Shown here piece by piece: positions 56,093 to 60,009 of a DNA stretch of 60,009 nt. This DNA is from Catenulispora pinistramenti (GTDB lineage Bacteria; Actinomycetota; Actinomycetes; Streptomycetales; Catenulisporaceae): contig NZ_JAAFYZ010000041.1 of the NCBI RefSeq assembly GCF_018274385.1, positions 1 through 60,009 on the forward strand, written 5' to 3'. The translations under genes and the position numbers were made by a program. Within the stretch, counting starts at the first letter, position 1, and each line of letters starts with the position of its first letter. Under the pieces are notes generated by a model. The model saw only the letters and a program-made list of their open reading frames with translations, was not told the DNA's origin and did no database searches.

Positions 56093-58549
56093 ATGAGTAT
56101 CCCGGCGACCCAGGCGTGGCGGGGGCAGTGGATCTGGAGCGCGCGAAGCGGTGTCGGCGCCCCGGCGCCGGACAACCCGATGAACGGTGCGCTGGATCCG
56201 GAGTACTACGACCGGCGCGTGCTGTTCCGCAGGTCGTTCGAGCTCGATGAGGTGCCGGACGAGGCGCCGTTCCGGATCACCGCCGATTCGCGGTACGTGC
56301 TGTATGTCAACGGTGTCGAGCTCTCGCGCGGACCCGTCCGGCACGGTCAGCGGGAGCTGCGCTACGACCACGGCGACGCGGCGCCGGTGCTGCGCGCCGG
56401 GCACAACACCGTCGCGGTGTTCGCCCGGTTCTACGGCGGCCGCACCGCGTGGTGGCTGCCGACGCCGACGACGTTCACGCTCGGCGGCGGGTCGCTGGTC
56501 GCGGAGCTGCGGGTCGGCCAGGAATGGATCGCCACCGACGACAGCTGGCGGTACCGGGAGGCCACGGCGTGGACGCCCTCGCGGCCGTTGACGACGATCT
56601 CGCCGCAGATCCCCGAGGTCTTCGACGCGCGGGAGCTGGATCCGCAGTGGGCTTCGCCGGAGTACGACGACGGAGACTGGGACGCGGCGCGGGTGGTCGC
56701 TTCGATCCACGTGGGCGGGATCGGGCGCACCCGGCCGCCGGTGGATCCGTACGGTGCGGTGCTCGCCCGGCCGATTCCGCAGTTGACGGCGGCGCCGCAG
56801 GATCCGGAGACGGTGTCGGTGACGACGGTGACCTCACTCGCCGAGCCCGACCTCTTGGAGCCGGCCGCGACCCGGCTCACCGCCGCCCTGCGCGAAACCG
56901 GCGAGAACCGCACCGACCCCGACGCCTGGCACCCGGGCCTGACCATCCCCGCCGGCGACCACCTCCTGGTCGTCGACTTCGGCAAGGTCGTCAGCGGCAC
57001 CGTCCGCTTCGCCCTCACCGCCGAGCCCGGCACCACGCTGATCGGCGCGCTGGTCGAGACCCCCAAGCCGGCCGCCCTCGCCAGCGCCCAGACCTTCCAC
57101 TACACCGCGCGCGGCCGCGCCGACGCCTTCGAGGCCCACGATCCCTCCGGCGGCCGCTACCTGCTGCTGATCGGCGGCGCCGCCACGCTGGACGACCTCG
57201 CCGTGGTCGAGCGCCTGCGTCCGCGTCCAACCGGCCCGTACTTCGCGTGCAGCGATCCGCTGCTGAACCGCGTCCACGCCACCGGCCTGCGCACCGTCGA
57301 CCTCACCGCGCACGACGCCTACATCGACTGCCCCACCCGCGAGCAGCGCGCCTGGACCGGCGATTCGGTGGTGCACCAGTCCGTGGACCTGGTCGCGAAT
57401 CCGGACTGGAGCCTGGCGCGCTGGCACCCGGTGCTGGCCGCGCGGCCCCGGCCGGACGGTCTGCTGCCGATGGTCGCGGCCGGTGACGCCGCCGACCCCG
57501 GCATCGTCAGCATCCCGGACTGGTCGCTGCACTGGATGCGCTCGGTCCACAACCTCTACCGCTACACCGGCGACGCCGATCTGGTCGGGGCTCTGCTGCC
57601 GACCGCCGAGAACGTGCTGCGCTGGTTCACGTCCTTCCTCGGCCGGGACGGTCTGCTGCACGACGTCACCGGCTGGGTGCTGGTCGACTGGTCGCCGGTG
57701 CCGGTCAGCGCCACCAGCGCCGCGCTCAACGCGCTGTTCGCCCGGGCCCTGGCCGATTTCGCCGAGATGGCCGACTGGCTCGGCGACTCCGGCCGGGCCC
57801 GCTGGGCCTGGACCCTGCACACCAAGCTCGCGCAGGGCTTCGAGGTGTTCTGGGACGAGGAGCGCTGGGCCTACCGCGACCAGATGGTCGACGGCGTGGT
57901 GCAACCCTCGGTCAGCGAGCACACCACGGCCGCGGCGGTCTGCGCGGAGATCGTGCCGACCGAGCGGCATGTGCGGCTGCGCACCTTCCTGCTCAACCGC
58001 TCCCCGATGTTCACCCGCTCGCCGGTGGCCGCGCACGGCAGCGACGCCGACGGCGCCCCGGCCGCCGCCGCGATGTTCGCCGCGCCGATCCCGGACTGGG
58101 ACACCGCGCAGCTGGTCGTCGGTGCGCAGCCGTTCTTCCGGTACGTCGTCCACGACGCGCTGGCCCTGCTCGGGGCCGCCGACCGGCTGCCGGACCTGTG
58201 CCGGGACTGGGGCAAGCTGCTGGACGCCGGGCCCACCGCGCTGCGCGAGACGTGGGAGGGCGGCAGCGCGTGCCACGGCTGGTCCGCGACACCCAGCCGG
58301 GATCTGCTGGTGTACGTCCTCGGGATCACCCCGGCCGAGCCCGGGTATGCGCGGGTCCGCATCGCCCCTCGGCTCGGCGACCTGGAGTGGGCACGCGGTG
58401 CCGTGCCGACGCCGCACGGGCTCCTCGAGGTGCGGGTCGATGATTTGTCAGTCCTCGTGGACTCCCCGGTCCCGGTGGACCTCAGTCTGCGGGAAGACCA
58501 ACCCTCTATCAGCCTGCCACCCGGTCGGCGCATGGTTCCGCTCACGTGA
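56093..58549 (+). CDS. Alpha-L-rhamnosidase (GH78)
   Basis: 818 residues. An N-terminal carbohydrate-binding-type sandwich (FRRSFELDEVPDEAPFRITADSRYVLYVNGVELSRGP) precedes the (alpha/alpha)6 barrel; DCPTREQRAWTGD near residue 412-424 is the GH78 catalytic segment, with Glu417 the probable acid. A C-terminal beta domain ends the protein. No signal peptide, so cytosolic action on imported rhamnosides. AAAGG lies before ATG 56093. It overlaps the downstream short start region of the DUF3089 gene frame but that gene begins at 58576. Confidence 0.9.
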   Translation: MSIPATQAWRGQWIWSARSGVGAPAPDNPMNGALDPEYYDRRVLFRRSFELDEVPDEAPFRITADSRYVLYVNGVELSRGPVRHGQRELRYDHGDAAPVLRAGHNTVAVFARFYGGRTAWWLPTPTTFTLGGGSLVAELRVGQEWIATDDSWRYREATAWTPSRPLTTISPQIPEVFDARELDPQWASPEYDDGDWDAARVVASIHVGGIGRTRPPVDPYGAVLARPIPQLTAAPQDPETVSVTTVTSLAEPDLLEPAATRLTAALRETGENRTDPDAWHPGLTIPAGDHLLVVDFGKVVSGTVRFALTAEPGTTLIGALVETPKPAALASAQTFHYTARGRADAFEAHDPSGGRYLLLIGGAATLDDLAVVERLRPRPTGPYFACSDPLLNRVHATGLRTVDLTAHDAYIDCPTREQRAWTGDSVVHQSVDLVANPDWSLARWHPVLAARPRPDGLLPMVAAGDAADPGIVSIPDWSLHWMRSVHNLYRYTGDADLVGALLPTAENVLRWFTSFLGRDGLLHDVTGWVLVDWSPVPVSATSAALNALFARALADFAEMADWLGDSGRARWAWTLHTKLAQGFEVFWDEERWAYRDQMVDGVVQPSVSEHTTAAAVCAEIVPTERHVRLRTFLLNRSPMFTRSPVAAHGSDADGAPAAAAMFAAPIPDWDTAQLVVGAQPFFRYVVHDALALLGAADRLPDLCRDWGKLLDAGPTALRETWEGGSACHGWSATPSRDLLVYVLGITPAEPGYARVRIAPRLGDLEWARGAVPTPHGLLEVRVDDLSVLVDSPVPVDLSLREDQPSISLPPGRRMVPLT

Positions 58550-58575
58550 CCATGGCCCGGGGAAGGAGCTCAGCT

Positions 58576-59838
58576 ATGAAGTGGAACAGGTCTTATTCGG
58601 TGGTGGCCGCCGGTCTGCTGATCGCCGGGGTCGTCGCGGGTGCGCCGGCGACGGCGCGTGCGCACGCCGATTCGGCGACTGCGGCCCCGTCGGTCGCCTC
58701 GCCGCTGGCCGCGCCGGTGTGGCTGTGCAATCCGGCGCTGGCGAGCGACCCGTGCGGGCCGACCGTGCACTATCCGAGCGGGAAGACCGAGGACGTCGGC
58801 GCGGTCGACGAGCCGTTCCAGATCCCGTCCGCGCCGCCGGTGGACTGCTTCTACGTCTACCCGACCATCGACACGCTGCCGAACCCGCTGCTCCAAGTCG
58901 GTTCGCTGCCCCCGACCCCGACCGATCCGGAGATGGCGGTGACGCTGGCGCAGGCCGAGCGGTTCGCCGGCACCTGCCGGATGTTCGTGCCCGTATACCG
59001 GCAGGCGTCGCTGACCGAGGTGGCACTGGGGCTGGTGCTGAAGTCGCCCGCGGACCTGGCCACCGGCGAGATGGACGTGGCGCAGGCCTGGCAGGACTAC
59101 TGGACGCACGACAACATCGACCCGGCCACCGGGCAGCGGCGCGGCGTGATCCTGATCGGGCACTCCCAGGGCAGCGCGGATCTCATCACCCTGATCCAGC
59201 ACCAGATCGACGGCAACGCGGCGATGCAGCACCAGCTGGTCGCGGCGTATCTGCCGGGCGGGAACGTGCAGGTGCCGATCGGGCAGCCGGACGGCGGCGG
59301 GACCGACGCCGGGGCCACCTTCCAGCACATCGGGCTGTGCTCGAACGACACGCGGTTCGGGTGCGTGGTCGCGTATTCGAGCTATGACGAGCCCGCCGGG
59401 CAGGCACCGGGCGCGACGGCGGTGTTCGGGCGCCCGACCGCCGCCGGGTACCAGATCGCGTGCACGAACCCGCACGCGCTACTCACCGGCGCCGCGCCGG
59501 ACAGCCAGCAGCCGCTGGACACATACCTGCCGTCACGGCAGCTCGTCGACGGCAACGCGCTGAACCCCAGCGGGAACCTGGGACTGGTCGGCGCCGGATA
59601 CACACTGCCGGACGTCCCGGCCGGCTTCGCACACTTCCGCGGCGAACTACTCGGTCAGTGCCGGAACCAGGACGGCGCGTCGTGGCTCCAGCTCACCGAC
59701 CTCGGCGGGCTGCTGCCGACCTCGACGCAGACCTCGGATCTGGGGACGCATGTCGTGGACTACAACGTGGCGCTGGGTGATCTGACGGCGCTGGCGGCGC
59801 GGCAGGCGGCGGATTGGGCCGCCAACAGTTCTCAGTAG
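58576..59838 (+). CDS. Secreted DUF3089 alpha/beta hydrolase
   Basis: 420 residues. A signal peptide (MKWNRSYSVVAAGLLIAGVV, cleavage near ARAHA) is followed by VWLCNPALASDPC, VDCFYVYPTIDTLPNP and the nucleophile motif GHSQGS with Ser197. This is the DUF3089 lipase/esterase-like family. AAGGAG 7 bases before ATG 58576 and 26 bp after the rhamnosidase stop suggest the same transcript. It could act on acylated glycosides outside the cell before uptake; inferred only from context. Confidence 0.87.
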   Translation: MKWNRSYSVVAAGLLIAGVVAGAPATARAHADSATAAPSVASPLAAPVWLCNPALASDPCGPTVHYPSGKTEDVGAVDEPFQIPSAPPVDCFYVYPTIDTLPNPLLQVGSLPPTPTDPEMAVTLAQAERFAGTCRMFVPVYRQASLTEVALGLVLKSPADLATGEMDVAQAWQDYWTHDNIDPATGQRRGVILIGHSQGSADLITLIQHQIDGNAAMQHQLVAAYLPGGNVQVPIGQPDGGGTDAGATFQHIGLCSNDTRFGCVVAYSSYDEPAGQAPGATAVFGRPTAAGYQIACTNPHALLTGAAPDSQQPLDTYLPSRQLVDGNALNPSGNLGLVGAGYTLPDVPAGFAHFRGELLGQCRNQDGASWLQLTDLGGLLPTSTQTSDLGTHVVDYNVALGDLTALAARQAADWAANSSQ

Positions 59839-59856
59839 ATCGGTTCACCGGTGCTG

Positions 59857-59880
59857 ATCGGCCTGGTCCCCCAGGCCGAT
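59857..59880. terminator. Terminator hairpin after DUF3089 gene
   Basis: ATCGGCCTGG and CCAGGCCGAT are perfect 10-bp arms around TCCC, 19 bp past the stop codon. The remaining 59881-60009 shows no gene I can support. Confidence 0.7.
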
Positions 59881-60009
59881 GCTGTCGGTCCGAAGCCCGG
59901 ATGCCGCTAGCGCCGTGTCAGGCAACGTTTGCCGGGTAGTTCGAGCTTTGACCGGGAGTCCGCGACGTGCCGGTCGGTGGGCGGGATTCGTTGGCGGGTG
60001 GGGTGGAGT

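Overview
This 60 kb window is very GC-rich DNA with strong third-position G/C bias, frequent GTG starts, short intergenic gaps and Actinomycetota-typical families (PucR, LAL-type LuxR, HxlR, DUF5999, S53 peptidase, secreted beta-propeller). It looks like a chromosomal stretch from a soil actinomycete of the Streptomyces/Catenulispora type. I see no tRNA or rRNA gene, insertion sequence, prophage or CRISPR array.

Layout. 1-3.4 kb: a partial hypothetical gene, an epoxide-hydrolase-like hydrolase, and a divergent SDR/LysR pair. 3.5-14.2 kb: a carbohydrate locus made of a PfkB sugar kinase, a GH4 glycosidase, a SIS-domain aminosugar isomerase/deaminase, two ABC permeases and a lipoprotein binding protein (one minus-strand operon), a divergent DeoR regulator, a secreted beta-helix protein and a secreted GH114 endo-alpha-1,4-polygalactosaminidase. 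Read together these could make a pathway for degrading, importing and catabolising polygalactosamine; this is my main candidate for an undescribed system. 14.3-32.5 kb: mixed accessory genes, including a Na+/H+ antiporter, SDR/HxlR with clear palindromic operators, an ArsR-type/MFS pair, ACT, GNAT, a DUF5999-GGDEF pair, a large LAL regulator, a sedolisin, LysR/MFS and a xanthine/urate permease.

32.9-48.7 kb: an almost unbroken minus-strand purine catabolic operon. It encodes OHCU decarboxylase, HIU hydrolase, uricase, three xanthine dehydrogenase subunits, 8-oxoguanine deaminase, XdhC, a stand-alone allophanate-hydrolase-C-like protein, hydroxypyruvate isomerase, tartronate semialdehyde reductase, glyoxylate carboligase, glycerate kinase, allantoinase and allantoicase. 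Most junctions are 4-nt ATGA/GTGA overlaps, so translation is coupled. The divergent pucR-mocA pair lies at its head and an NCS2 permease at its tail. Together they would carry xanthine/guanine to allantoin, urea, glyoxylate and glycerate. No recognisable ureidoglycolate lyase is present, and the glyoxylate carboligase has Glu where the studied enzyme has Val.

51.2-59.8 kb: a His-rich membrane protein, a secreted YVTN propeller, an aminoglycoside-nucleotidyltransferase-like protein, then a TetR/MFS/alpha-L-rhamnosidase (GH78)/secreted DUF3089 hydrolase group. A recurring oddity is in-frame short tandem repeats inside otherwise ordinary genes (pucR, glycerate kinase, XdhC, LAL regulator) and between cistrons of the sugar operon. 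Functions are assigned by reading motifs and family resemblance without database searches; start sites are chosen by ribosome-binding-site position and family alignment from memory.
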